A DNA stretch of 64,000 nucleotides from UBA5158 sp963692955 (GTDB lineage Bacteria; Pseudomonadota; Gammaproteobacteria; DSM-16500): the NCBI GenBank assembly GCA_963692955.1, contig OY843587.1, forward strand, positions 620,001 through 684,000, written 5' to 3'. This document shows, piece by piece, positions 53,589 to 62,819 of the stretch (position 1 is its first letter; each line of letters opens with the position of its first letter). The translations under genes and the position numbers were made by a program. The notes beneath the pieces are model-generated. The model saw nothing but the letters and a program-made list of their open reading frames with translations, ran no database searches and was not told the DNA's origin.

Positions 53589-54785
53589 ATGGACAAGCCC
53601 GTCATTTTCATGACAGATTTTCAACCGTTCCTACACACGCCGCCGATCGCGCAGCAAACCTTGTTAGATTACACCGCGTGGTTGTTAGCGGCGGCGCAAT
53701 GTTCGAAAAACAATGTGGAATCGGCGCAAGAATCCGAAAAGATTTTGCATGCCATGCAAGTTGACGTGGAGCGCTTTGGCGTTAGTCCTAACTATGTGAG
53801 CCAGCGCGAAGTCAACATTATGGAAAATGTTTTTTCGCAACAAGATAAAGCTTTTTCGCCGGATAAGCTGCCGGAGGTTTATCAAAACATCACGGATGAT
53901 TATCTGGGTATAAATTTAAATTGCCGGCTTGCGCTGTTTGAAAAACTGGTGCTTGATGTCATGGAGCATTGGTACGCCAACGCCGGCGCTTTACCCGATG
54001 ATATTATCCACGCGACATGCACCGGCTATCTCTCACCTAGCCCGATTCAAAAACTGTTATCCATGAAAGGCTGGTCGGACGTCACCGTCACGCACTCTTA
54101 TCAAATGGGTTGTTACGGCGCCATTCCGCCATTGCGCATGGCGGTCGGATTCTTGAGTTCGAATAGCATTATGCCGCGCGAAAAAAAATGCGTCGACATC
54201 TTACATACGGAATATTCTTCGTTACATTTTCAAGCAATAAACAGCGCTCCTGATCAAATCGTATCAATGACCTTGTTCGGAGATGGTTTTATAAAATATT
54301 CCGTCCGTTTAGAAGACGCCGATCATCCCGCGGAAAAATGTTTGAAAGTCCTCGCTGCGCAAGACACGATTATACCCTCTTCGTTAAATGAAATGACGCT
54401 GATTCCAGGCCCATACACGTTTGAAATGTGGCTATCGAAGAACGTTCCGTTAAGAATTCGCGAAGAAATCCACCCTTTTGTCATAGCATTGTGCCATCAA
54501 GTCGGCTTGGAATTTGACGATATCAAAGAGGATTTAATCTTTGCTTTGCATCCAGGCGGGCCGAAGATTATTGATCATATTAAAGAACAACTCGGTTTAT
54601 CTGATAAACACGTTAGATTTAGTAAAAAAATTCTTTTTGAACATGGTAATATGGTATCTGCGACACTGCCGTACATCTGGAAAGAAATTATAGATGATCC
54701 GTCAGTGGCGCCAGGTACCAAAATCATGAGTATCGCTTTCGGGCCCGGCATAACAGTTGCGGGGTTTTTATTAGAGAAAGCTTGA
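53589..54785 (+). CDS. Type III polyketide synthase (chalcone/alkylpyrone synthase-like)
   Basis: 398 residues of the thiolase fold. The catalytic triad of type III PKSs is present: Cys175 in QMGCYGAIPPLRMA, His321 in FALHPGGPKIIDHI, Asn354 in FEHGNMVSATL. The HPGGP and GNM motifs separate it from FabH. It would extend a starter, probably the acyl chain activated by the adjacent FAAL-ACP, with malonyl units to give an alkylpyrone, resorcinol or 3-keto lipid. Residues 55-105 form an unusual helical N-terminal part (VDVERFGVSPNYVSQRE). GGGAG precedes the ATG; the product cannot be fixed from sequence. Confidence 0.85.
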   Translation: MDKPVIFMTDFQPFLHTPPIAQQTLLDYTAWLLAAAQCSKNNVESAQESEKILHAMQVDVERFGVSPNYVSQREVNIMENVFSQQDKAFSPDKLPEVYQNITDDYLGINLNCRLALFEKLVLDVMEHWYANAGALPDDIIHATCTGYLSPSPIQKLLSMKGWSDVTVTHSYQMGCYGAIPPLRMAVGFLSSNSIMPREKKCVDILHTEYSSLHFQAINSAPDQIVSMTLFGDGFIKYSVRLEDADHPAEKCLKVLAAQDTIIPSSLNEMTLIPGPYTFEMWLSKNVPLRIREEIHPFVIALCHQVGLEFDDIKEDLIFALHPGGPKIIDHIKEQLGLSDKHVRFSKKILFEHGNMVSATLPYIWKEIIDDPSVAPGTKIMSIAFGPGITVAGFLLEKA

Positions 54786-54845
54786 TACACAAGGTAGCCT
54801 TTAGGGACGAAGTCAGACTACTTTGGGATCCAAAAAGGATTTTCT

Positions 54846-56933
54846 ATGAACGAAAAGCTCCAATTGTCGAGTTTAGAAGAAAAAAGAATCAAAAAACAAT
54901 TAACTTATATTCTAACCGACAAGAATTTTCAGTTATTAAGAAACGCGTCCACCGTGAGTCTGGTGACAGCTTTGTTGCCGGTCTGGGCGTTCTACAACTC
55001 GGTGGATAGGACGTTGCTGTTCGGCTGGCTAGCCGCCATGACCCTCTTGCATCTCAGCTGTATCGCCTTAGTTTTTTATTATAAATACCGTCATCCTTCC
55101 TTAGATGAAATCGCGCCTTGGAAAAACGTCGCGCGCATCGCCGTGCTGGTTTCCACTGTCACGTGGGGCAGTATGGGTCTCTTATTAGTCCCGGATTCGG
55201 CTACCGGGCAAAACTTAATGTTATTTTTTCTTATTATTATCGCTTCATCGGTCGCGCTCGGCACGTCTGTGGATTTCCTCACGTCTTCGTTAGGTATCTT
55301 CAGTTCCTTGACGCCATTTATTATTTGGCAAATTTATACCGGCATCACGCAAAATCTCAGTATGCACACCGATTCCGGCGCCATCTTGATTCTTTATATG
55401 GGTTTCTTAAACATCGTTAGTTACAGCAGTTATCAATTAATGAAACGCTCTATCGAGTTGAGTTTTACGAATATTGCGTTAGCAAATAAATTAGCGAGCA
55501 CGAATTCCCAGTTGAAAGATTTGAATACGGAATTAGAAGACCGCGTCGCGCTGCGTACCAAAGAATTAAATTCCGCCTTGACCACAGTGACCTATCAAGC
55601 GACGCACGACATTATCACATCGCTGCCTAACCAAAACTGGCTATTGCAATATGTGCCGAGTCTGATTGAAAAAGCCAAACAAGAAGATTTTGCTTTCGCT
55701 ATTTGCTGTCTGTCGATCAACAACATGGAAAATATCACCGACCGATACGGCTATACCGCTAACGATACGATTATTAAAGAAGTCGGCGAGCGGTTACTAG
55801 AAGTTTTTGAAAATGACAATGAGCCTACCGATTATAAAATTTCTATCGCGCGCCGCGACGTATTCGTGATTTTAATCGAAAAAATCGGCGTCAAACAAAT
55901 CACGAAAATTATCGAACCGATTTTCGCCGCGTTTAAAAATCCCTTTGAAATTCTTCACAACAAGGTGCTTGAGCAAGAACAATTGTTCGTGAGTATCGGC
56001 GTTAGTATTTATCCTAAAGACGGCAGCAGCGCGGATGATTTATTAATTAAAGCCGACTCGACGATGTTTTACATCAAGAAACAGCATGAACATAACTATG
56101 AACATCAATTCGAATTTTACAATAAAGAAATCGCGGAAAACGTCCAATCAAAAGTCCAATTGCGCAAGAGTATGCAAATCGCGATGGATAACGACGAATT
56201 CTATTTATTTTATCAACCGTTAGTGGACATCAAAACCGGTTTAGTCACCAGCACCGAAGCGTTAATCCGCTGGACGCATCCCACCGAAGGCCAAGTGCCG
56301 CCGTCGAAATTTATCAAAGTCGCGGAAGATTATAATTTAATTATTCCACTCGGCGAGTGGGTATTACGCAAAGCTTGCATGCAAAATTATTATTGGTATA
56401 AATTAGGTTTAACCAATATCGTGTCCGTCAATCTTTCCGCGAAACAATTAGCCCGCGGCGACATCGTCAAAACCGTCACACAAATTTTAAAAGAAACCGG
56501 CTTACGTCCGGAGCTGCTAGACTTAGAATTAACTGAAACAGAAGCGTTTAAAGATAACGTCGTGTCCGTCATTAACAATTTACGCAACTTAGGCGTGAGC
56601 TTAACGATTGATGATTACGGCCAAGGTTTTTCAAACTTAAGTAATTTAAAAAAATTCAGTTTCAACAAAATTAAAATCGACATGGAATTCATCAGAGGTT
56701 TACCGCAAGACGTCAATAGTCAAATCATCGTGACCAGCAGCATTAAAATGGCGAAAGCACTCGGCATTAAAGTCGTGGCCGAAGGTGTCGAAAAACAAGA
56801 GCAATTCGATTTCCTCGCGAAGCAAGGTTGTGACTTGATCCAGGGCTATTTGCTGTTCCGGCCCGCTATCGCGGATGATGTGACCAAAGTTTTATTAACA
56901 CAAAAACACCGTTCAGGTGATGCGATTTATTAG
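54846..56933 (+). CDS. Membrane GGDEF/EAL protein: degenerate GGDEF, intact EAL phosphodiesterase
   Basis: 695 residues. Five or so membrane helices span about 30-190. A coiled-coil (LKDLNTELEDRVALRTKELNSAL) and a GGDEF-fold domain follow, whose signature reads RRDVF at 336-340 in place of GGDEF. So cyclase activity is improbable. The EAL domain has E471-A-L (STEALIRWTHP), NLSAKQL, LELTETEAF, DDYGQGFSNL, KIDMEFIRG, VVAEGVE and QGYLLFRP. The acidic metal ligands and Lys appear kept, so c-di-GMP hydrolysis is likely. AAGGA precedes the ATG. It follows the PKS gene by 60 bp, perhaps co-regulated. Confidence 0.9.
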   Translation: MNEKLQLSSLEEKRIKKQLTYILTDKNFQLLRNASTVSLVTALLPVWAFYNSVDRTLLFGWLAAMTLLHLSCIALVFYYKYRHPSLDEIAPWKNVARIAVLVSTVTWGSMGLLLVPDSATGQNLMLFFLIIIASSVALGTSVDFLTSSLGIFSSLTPFIIWQIYTGITQNLSMHTDSGAILILYMGFLNIVSYSSYQLMKRSIELSFTNIALANKLASTNSQLKDLNTELEDRVALRTKELNSALTTVTYQATHDIITSLPNQNWLLQYVPSLIEKAKQEDFAFAICCLSINNMENITDRYGYTANDTIIKEVGERLLEVFENDNEPTDYKISIARRDVFVILIEKIGVKQITKIIEPIFAAFKNPFEILHNKVLEQEQLFVSIGVSIYPKDGSSADDLLIKADSTMFYIKKQHEHNYEHQFEFYNKEIAENVQSKVQLRKSMQIAMDNDEFYLFYQPLVDIKTGLVTSTEALIRWTHPTEGQVPPSKFIKVAEDYNLIIPLGEWVLRKACMQNYYWYKLGLTNIVSVNLSAKQLARGDIVKTVTQILKETGLRPELLDLELTETEAFKDNVVSVINNLRNLGVSLTIDDYGQGFSNLSNLKKFSFNKIKIDMEFIRGLPQDVNSQIIVTSSIKMAKALGIKVVAEGVEKQEQFDFLAKQGCDLIQGYLLFRPAIADDVTKVLLTQKHRSGDAIY

Positions 56934-57042
56934 TTATAATCCTGCCAGTTTAATGTTAAAACCCGGTTAGCTAAAATACTTGTGCAAATAGCATAAATTT
57001 AGTATGGTGAAGAAAAGGTGAAAGTCTTTTATAAGGTGACTT

Positions 57043-58110
57043 GTGGCTCAAACGCCTCGTAAAATTATCCACGTGGATATGGATTGTTTCTATGCCGCCA
57101 TTGAAATACGGGATGATCCTAGCCTCGCCGAATTGCCAGTCGCGGTGGGGGGTTCCAAAGACCGGCGTGGCGTCCTCTGTACCTGCAATTATGTCGCAAG
57201 AAAATTCGGTGTGCGTTCCGCTATGCCAACCGCGCAAGCCTATCGTCTTTGCCCGGATTTAGTCGTGCTGCCGGTAAGCATGTACAAGTACAGAGAAGCT
57301 GCTACTCTCATTCACGCTATCTTTCACGAATATACGCCCCTGGTAGAGCCGCTATCGCTAGATGAAGCTTACCTTGATGTCACGGGTTCGCCATACTGTC
57401 AGGGGAGCGCGACACTCATTGCAAAAGAAATCCGCCAAAAGATTTTAGCACGCATCAACATCACAGCTTCTGCTGGCGTCGCGCCCAATAAATTTTTAGC
57501 AAAAATCGCCAGCGGCTGGAAAAAACCCAACGGCTTATTTGTTATCCGCCCGGCAGACATTGAAGCCTTCGTCAAAGAATTACCGGTAAAAGAATTATTT
57601 GGCGTCGGCAAAGTCACCGCGGAAAAACTCCACGCGCTAAATTTAAAAACCTGCGGCGATTTGCAAAAAGTTTCGTTACTAGAATTAACCGAACAATTCG
57701 GCAAATTTGGCAAGCATTTACATTTAAATAGCTTCGGCATCGACGAACGCAGCGTCAATCCCGACCGCATCCGCAAATCCGTCAGCGTCGAAGAAACCTT
57801 TAGTAAAAATATTTCTTCCCTAGAAAACTGCGCGCCTATCGTCGATGATTTATACCAACGCTTGTTGAAACGTCTAGGCGATAGCAAATACAATTATCCA
57901 ATCAAAAACCAATTTATCAAAGTGAAATACAGCGATTTTAAACAGACTACGTTAGAACGCACTAGCCAAACTTTAGAATTGTCGCAATTCAAAAGATTAT
58001 TATCTGCTGTTGATAATCGGGATAATAAACCTATCCGCTTGTTAGGATTGGGCGTGCATTTCCAGACAGAAATTAAGGCTGAGCAGGTTATTCAGCAGAC
58101 GTTATTGTAA
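57043..58110 (+). CDS. dinB: DNA polymerase IV (Y-family)
   Basis: 355 residues from GTG 57043, AAGGTGA upstream. Motifs are IIHVDMDCFYAAIEIRDDP (first metal Asp and steric-gate Phe), VGGSKDRRGVLCTCNYVARKFGVRSAMP, PLSLDEAYLDVT (catalytic Asp-Glu), SAGVAPNKFLAKIASGWKKPNG and a helix-hairpin-helix LFGVGKVTAEKL. A little-finger domain follows. It performs translesion synthesis. No LexA box is evident by eye in the short upstream region. It lacks a clear C-terminal clamp-binding peptide but ends QTEIKAEQVIQQTLL, which may serve. Confidence 0.95.
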   Translation: MAQTPRKIIHVDMDCFYAAIEIRDDPSLAELPVAVGGSKDRRGVLCTCNYVARKFGVRSAMPTAQAYRLCPDLVVLPVSMYKYREAATLIHAIFHEYTPLVEPLSLDEAYLDVTGSPYCQGSATLIAKEIRQKILARINITASAGVAPNKFLAKIASGWKKPNGLFVIRPADIEAFVKELPVKELFGVGKVTAEKLHALNLKTCGDLQKVSLLELTEQFGKFGKHLHLNSFGIDERSVNPDRIRKSVSVEETFSKNISSLENCAPIVDDLYQRLLKRLGDSKYNYPIKNQFIKVKYSDFKQTTLERTSQTLELSQFKRLLSAVDNRDNKPIRLLGLGVHFQTEIKAEQVIQQTLL

Positions 58111-58263
58111 TTTGCGCGAGAACTATTACGCGTCTTTTGTTATACCGCTACAAAGTATAAGTAATTTCCTCCATCACGTAAAAACTCCTCAAGCAATTTT
58201 CTCAGATGCAACTACAAACATTTACAAATATATCACGAGATAATATATTTAATTTAATAACCG

Positions 58264-58491
58264 TTAGAAAACATGGCGATCTAATAAAATGGTTAAGGAA
58301 GATAAAACAATAGAAAACTTGCTCGATCTAGATAGAGTCAGAAAACCGTACGAGTATGTAAATGCCGCGAAACTAATAAACGATTTTTGAAAAGAGTTGA
58401 AAAGGTGCAAAAAAAGCGTGTCGCCAACTGCATTCGCGTAGTTTAGAATGCAGCCCACCATCAATGCGATAATTAAAATAATTTTATTCAT
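58264..58491 (-). CDS. Small unknown exported protein coupled to an MFS gene
   Basis: 75 residues with a signal-like start (MNKIILIIALMVGCILNYANA), then an aromatic and Ser-rich body. Its ATG shares a base with the stop of the MFS gene (TAATG), so translation is probably coupled. No family recognised. The region downstream to dinB (58111-58263) is A/T-rich with nothing recognised. It may be a chance frame, but the coupled start and signal peptide favour a real gene. Confidence 0.45.
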   Translation of the reverse strand: MNKIILIIALMVGCILNYANAVGDTLFLHLFNSFQKSFISFAAFTYSYGFLTLSRSSKFSIVLSSLTILLDRHVF

Positions 58492-59795
58492 TAGGCAGCT
58501 GCTCCTTCTAACTGCGGTATAGAAACAGAATTAGTATTTCTGCTTCTCAGAGTTTGATAACGCATAGTGATGATTGCTAATATTACTAACATAATACCAA
58601 AGCCTACGAGTAAATAATTATAGCTGTAAGAATTTTTTAAGAGCATATTTACAGTAACAGTACTCATCAATCCTGTTAAAGTAAACGAACTTACAGTCAA
58701 TCCTTGAATGAATGGAGCAATCTCGACTAATTCCTTCGAATTGGAGATGTAATTAAATAAAATCGGGCTCAATGATAATTGAAACATAACATTAGCTATT
58801 CCATAAAAAAGCATACCGACATAAAATTCCTGGGGCGATTGAACTATTGCAACTAATACGAATAAAAGACCAGCAGAAAAAACCGATACAAAAAAGATTT
58901 TACTTTTATCAATCATCTTCAAAATATTAATTTTAAATATTAATGCTGTCACTAAACCCGCAATTGGCACCAATCCAAAAGCGGATGCATAAACACTGGT
59001 GCCAAAATTGAGATGATAGGTTAGTGTTGTGACGAGCAATTGAAATGAAGAAGTGAAGAAACCAATCATATTTGCTAAAATCAAAAATAGAATTAATTTG
59101 TAATGTTTCGTTATCAATTTTATTTTTGCTAATACGTTTTCTTGTTTTGAAATTAATTGATTCCCAATCTTTAAGCCAGCATTTTCATCCGTATCTGATA
59201 AATTACCGATGATATGCAACACTAACAAGCCGGCGATAGTGACGAAGAAAATATAGCTGCAGCCAAACTTTTCATATAACAATCCAGAGAATTTATAACA
59301 AATGGATGAGCATATGCCGGCAATAATCAGTAGATCACTAATATAATCTTCATAACGTCCCTGTAAAACTCTGTAAATCAATTTATTAATCGATAACCCC
59401 AAAGCTCCGATTAAAATAAACATGACGGCAACATAAACGGCGATTACAAAATAATTTGCGCTCTGCAGGAAATATAATAAGAGCGATAGGATTGTTCCCA
59501 TAATAAAAAAATATTTTGCTAATGACTTGAAGCTGTAGTTAACGATAAGAATGCCAATGATGAACGATAAAATACCTGGGATGAGGCCTACCGCATTGGC
59601 AATCGAAGCATAATCATAAAAAACATTATTATTCGCATGCTTCAGCGACAACGCCATAAAGTCTAAAACAGTTGAGTAAATCACACTAATAACGCACGAA
59701 ATAACCAACTCGGCGATAATCAGCATCACGTAATTTTTATCTTTAAAATTATTGAAATTCATTAGAGGCGCTTTAGTTTTTATTTTGGAGGTCAT
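58491..59795 (-). CDS. MFS-type membrane transporter
   Basis: 434 residues, about 12 membrane helices, MFS-like in layout. The first helices are VMLIIAELVISCVISVIYS and IANAVGLIPGILSFIIGILIVNYSFKSL; the second half repeats the pattern (SAFGLVPIAGLVTALIFKINILKMID). A/T-rich codon use differs from the mutY/dinB neighbours. Substrate unknown; it may belong to the peptide or drug-efflux type. It probably forms a two-gene unit with the small ORF at 58264. Confidence 0.75.
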   Translation of the reverse strand: MTSKIKTKAPLMNFNNFKDKNYVMLIIAELVISCVISVIYSTVLDFMALSLKHANNNVFYDYASIANAVGLIPGILSFIIGILIVNYSFKSLAKYFFIMGTILSLLLYFLQSANYFVIAVYVAVMFILIGALGLSINKLIYRVLQGRYEDYISDLLIIAGICSSICYKFSGLLYEKFGCSYIFFVTIAGLLVLHIIGNLSDTDENAGLKIGNQLISKQENVLAKIKLITKHYKLILFLILANMIGFFTSSFQLLVTTLTYHLNFGTSVYASAFGLVPIAGLVTALIFKINILKMIDKSKIFFVSVFSAGLLFVLVAIVQSPQEFYVGMLFYGIANVMFQLSLSPILFNYISNSKELVEIAPFIQGLTVSSFTLTGLMSTVTVNMLLKNSYSYNYLLVGFGIMLVILAIITMRYQTLRSRNTNSVSIPQLEGAAA

Positions 59796-60313
59796 TTTAT
59801 ACTCGTCAGGCTGTTTTTTGGTGCGGCAATTGAATGGGCGTTAATTATACATCAAGATTATAAATTGTACAATTCTCTTCGCTTCTGAAGGCTATGATTC
59901 GATTGATATATCAAGTGAAAGGAGAGAAATAAATCGATAAAATACAGTACCCTACATCAGATCTACGATTAAAGAACCCATAGTCCGCAGCCGTCTTGTA
60001 GCGACATAAATAGTTTTATTTTCGATTTTTGTCTGTTTCGAAAATAACGAGCTTTCTTATTTTCAATTCCAATAGTAAACCTTAAAGTACGCGGGTCTTA
60101 TTTTCATATTCGGCATTTTTCCTTCCCTCAAGCTGTCCAAAGTTCTTCTGCTGAACTAGATAACTTACTCATGCCGCCAATAAAGCGTGTGTGAGAGCTA
60201 ATAGCGGTACTCTTTTAAAGGTGGTTAGTCTAACCAGAACGGAGAGGGTCACGCAAAAGTCACGCAAGGTATAAAAGTAAGTGTTGTGAAGTAGTAATAT
60301 AAATCTGAAATTC
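59796..60313. other. Gene-poor stretch beside tRNA-Phe with palindrome and direct repeats
   Basis: No credible gene is found. It holds a perfect 15-bp palindrome TGGTTAGTCTAACCA (60222-60236) and an 11-bp-spaced direct repeat GTCACGCAA (60248-60256 and 60259-60267), both close to the 3' end of tRNA-Phe. Such arrangements occur at integrase arm sites of elements inserted in tRNA genes, so this may be the scar of a lost island. No integrase fragment could be read. Confidence 0.4.
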
Positions 60314-60389
<76 letters not shown>

Positions 60390-60410
60390 CTTGTGGGGGG
60401 AAAAGGCGTT

Positions 60411-60439
60411 ATTAAACCGATTGCTGGCGGTTACGTCAA
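60411..60439 (-). promoter_or_regulatory. tRNA-Phe promoter
   Basis: On the minus strand TTGACG (60439-60434), 17-bp spacer, TTTAAT (60416-60411), about 22 bp before the tRNA 5' end. A near-consensus sigma-70 promoter. It begins ten bp after the yggX stop. Confidence 0.75.
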
Positions 60440-60448
60440 GTAAAAAAG

Positions 60449-60721
60449 CTATTCGTTGGGGGGAATGTAGCCGGAGGGGGCGTCGCTGCCGGAACCGAAT
60501 AGAAATTTCTCCATTTCACCTCGCAAAAATTCACGCGCTTTGGGGTCTATCATGCTTAAGCGGTATTCGTTGATTTGCATGGTTTGGTGCGCAAGCCAGA
60601 GTTGCCACGCTTCAGCGGAAATGTTGTCATAAATCTTTTTGCCCAATTCGCCAGGATAGGGCGGATGGGCTAAGCCTTCAGCGGGCTTTTGTAATTTGGC
60701 GCAATTCACGATGCGGGTCAT
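60449..60721 (-). CDS. yggX: Oxidation-resistance/Fe(2+)-trafficking protein YggX
   Basis: 90 residues: MTRIVNCAKLQKPAEGLAHPPYPGELGKKIYDNIS, AWQLWLAHQTMQINEYRL, DPKAREFLRGEMEKFLFG. These are the family's whole length and motifs, including the single conserved Cys7. It protects Fe-S proteins from oxidative damage. The start overlaps the mutY stop by 4 bp, the classical mutY-yggX operon. Confidence 0.96.
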   Translation of the reverse strand: MTRIVNCAKLQKPAEGLAHPPYPGELGKKIYDNISAEAWQLWLAHQTMQINEYRLSMIDPKAREFLRGEMEKFLFGSGSDAPSGYIPPNE

Positions 60722-61803
60722 GCGATGTCTCTTAACAAGTTCTTTAACAAATTTTTAACGGGCGCGGGTAAACCTACGCTGTTTGGCTGTTCCAGGTTAT
60801 ACCAAATTTGTTGGCCGTCTTCCATTATTTTTGCCGGTCTACGGGCGAGGATAATAAAAGCCGGTGTGATGTCAAGATGGTAGTGGCTAAACGTATGCCG
60901 GAATGCGGTACCGAATTTTATATCGCTTACACGATAGTTAAACCGCTCTAGGCAAAACGTTTTAATCTCGGCGCTACTGGTTGCCGCCGGCATCTCCGGC
61001 ATACTCCATAAGCCGGCCCAGACGCCGGTTTGCGGGCGTTTTTCGAGTAACACTTGGTTAGCATTTTGAATAACTAACAGGGTCAGCGCGCGGGCGGGGA
61101 TTTTTTTAGCGGGCTTTTTCTTCGGTAAACTCGCAGCGATCCCTTGTTGAAAGGCCACACAATAGTTTTGCAAAGGACACGCGCCGCACTTAGGCGTACC
61201 GCGCACACAAACGGTCGCGCCTAAATCCATCATCGCTTGAGTGTATGCGCCGCAACGCGTGTCAGGCATGAATTTTTCAGCACTTGCCCAGAGCACCATC
61301 TCAGTGTTTTTTTCACCTGGCCAGGCCGTGATGCCAAGCAGGCGCACCAACACTCTTTTCACATTGCCATCTAAGATCGGGGTCTTGTTTTCAAAAGCGA
61401 TCGCGGCGATGGCGCCTGCGGTCGAACGACCAATGCCTGGCAACGAGGTTAAATCCGCTAAATTATCCGGGAAAATCCCGCTAAAACGCGCCACGATTTC
61501 TCGCGCGCTGCGCTGCAAATTACGCGCGCGGCTGTAATAGCCTAAGCCTGTCCAAAGATGCAAAACCGCGTCTTCCTCGGCTTGCGCCAAACTTTCCACG
61601 TCCGGAAACGTTGCCATGAAGCGCTGAAAATAGGGAATCACCGTAGCGACTTGCGTTTGCTGCAACATAATTTCCGACACCCATACGCGGTAGGGGGTTT
61701 TGTCAAATTGCCAGGGTAGGGTTTTGCGGCCGTGTGATTCGAACCAATTTAGCACAATCTCGTGAAATATTTTTGGATCTAACTCGTTGATTTTTAATTC
61801 CAT
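60718..61803 (-). CDS. mutY: Adenine DNA glycosylase MutY
   Basis: 361 residues. Helix-hairpin-helix with LTSLPGIGRSTAGAIAAIAF and catalytic Asp region PILDGNVKRVLVRL; VSEIMLQQTQVATVIPYFQRF contains the catalytic Glu. The Fe-S ligands are four Cys in CVRGTPKCGACPLQNYC. A C-terminal NUDIX-like domain (LLEKRPQTGVWAGLWSMPEM) recognises 8-oxoG. It removes A opposite 8-oxoG. Operon with yggX downstream. Confidence 0.96.
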   Translation of the reverse strand: MELKINELDPKIFHEIVLNWFESHGRKTLPWQFDKTPYRVWVSEIMLQQTQVATVIPYFQRFMATFPDVESLAQAEEDAVLHLWTGLGYYSRARNLQRSAREIVARFSGIFPDNLADLTSLPGIGRSTAGAIAAIAFENKTPILDGNVKRVLVRLLGITAWPGEKNTEMVLWASAEKFMPDTRCGAYTQAMMDLGATVCVRGTPKCGACPLQNYCVAFQQGIAASLPKKKPAKKIPARALTLLVIQNANQVLLEKRPQTGVWAGLWSMPEMPAATSSAEIKTFCLERFNYRVSDIKFGTAFRHTFSHYHLDITPAFIILARRPAKIMEDGQQIWYNLEQPNSVGLPAPVKNLLKNLLRDIA

Positions 61804-61904
61804 TTCTGCCCTAACAAATATTTTAGCACTCTAATTGAGCAATTTGTGCTATATTAGCAAAAAAATAATTAGCGCGAATTGATTATTTGAGAGGGTTGTA
61901 TCAT

Positions 61905-62741
61905 ATGCTGTCCACCGATGAAATTCTATCTCCACAGGCACTGTTGCTGCATCATTTTCAACGCGCCGACGTCACGCACGAAAATCTTTACGTCTACAAG
62001 CAAGGCACGCCGTTTGAAGTTTACGTCACGCTGGAAACAGCGCCGCTCACCGCGCAAGATTATTTTGAATTAGCGTTAAAAACCGAAGTCGAAGTCAACC
62101 AAACAAAAATCGCTGACGGCGAAATCCAAGAATTTTACCAAGAGCTTGCCGCGGACCTGCCGACGGCCGCCGTGTCGCATCAAAATTTATTGCTCGCCAT
62201 TAAAAAAGCCGAAGCCGTCTTTTTTATGAAAACCAAACAGGCCAACAAAATATATCACGCAAAGCTCTTAAAAATAGATGTGGAAGCCACCCCTAAGTTA
62301 GCGCAAGAGTTTTTGCAAGATATGTTAACCGAAGTCGACGCCGCGATCGAGCAGCAAGGTGATCTCATCCGCAATGCGATCGTGACTTATGGAAATGAAA
62401 AACGTAAATTAGAAAAAGCGCTCGAGTCGCATACCTTGTTTGAAAAAGTGATTAACTTTAAAGGCACGCCAAGATCTCTGTTCGTTAGTAATTTATTAAT
62501 CGACGCGGCGATGGCGGGCCACGTCTGGTCTAGCGTGGTTATCAAAGCGCAACTGCGAGAAATTAAATTATGTCATGGTCTATCGATTTGGCTGCCAAGA
62601 AAATTATTAGCGCATGAATTATACAAACTTAAAGTGGATTTAGAAAAAGATCACGACGGTTTTTACTACCGCACAGAGTCACCCGAACACGCACAAAAGA
62701 TTATCGAAGTTCTATTTTCTACTGACAAACTCTTATTATGA
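61905..62741 (+). CDS. Unknown soluble protein, 278 residues
   Basis: Starts at ATG 61905, with AGAGGG upstream; a TTG at 61887 is less likely. Mixed helical protein without signal peptide or membrane segment. The N-terminal 75 residues look like a small alpha/beta part (NLYVYKQGTPFEVYVTLE); the rest is helical. No family recognised. A near-consensus extended -10 (TGCTATATT) lies about 50 bp upstream. Followed after 78 bp by another orphan gene. Confidence 0.6.
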   Translation: MLSTDEILSPQALLLHHFQRADVTHENLYVYKQGTPFEVYVTLETAPLTAQDYFELALKTEVEVNQTKIADGEIQEFYQELAADLPTAAVSHQNLLLAIKKAEAVFFMKTKQANKIYHAKLLKIDVEATPKLAQEFLQDMLTEVDAAIEQQGDLIRNAIVTYGNEKRKLEKALESHTLFEKVINFKGTPRSLFVSNLLIDAAMAGHVWSSVVIKAQLREIKLCHGLSIWLPRKLLAHELYKLKVDLEKDHDGFYYRTESPEHAQKIIEVLFSTDKLLL

Positions 62742-62752
62742 TGTGCAAATAT

Positions 62753-62802
62753 TTGCGTTTCATAACTTGCCTGGGTATAATTTGGCAGAATGTATTATAC
62801 CC
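62753..62802 (+). promoter_or_regulatory. Promoter with inverted repeat GGGTATAAT-N12-ATTATACCC
   Basis: TTGCGT (62753-62758), 17-bp spacer, TATAAT (62776-62781). The -10 is part of a perfect 9-bp inverted repeat: GGGTATAAT at 62773-62781 and ATTATACCC at 62794-62802, 12 bp between arms. Overlap with the -10 would fit an operator. It is 18 bp before the ATG at 62820. Confidence 0.6.
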
Positions 62803-62819
62803 TATATGGAGATTAAGCA

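Noticed and set aside
53589..54785. 3-oxoacyl-ACP synthase III (FabH)
   Set aside because: The His motif is HPGGP and the Asn motif GNM, as in type III PKS, not the HQAN pattern of FabH.
60391..60573. Small plus-strand frame right of tRNA-Phe as integrase remnant
   Set aside because: It is antisense to the yggX 3' end and contains no integrase motif.
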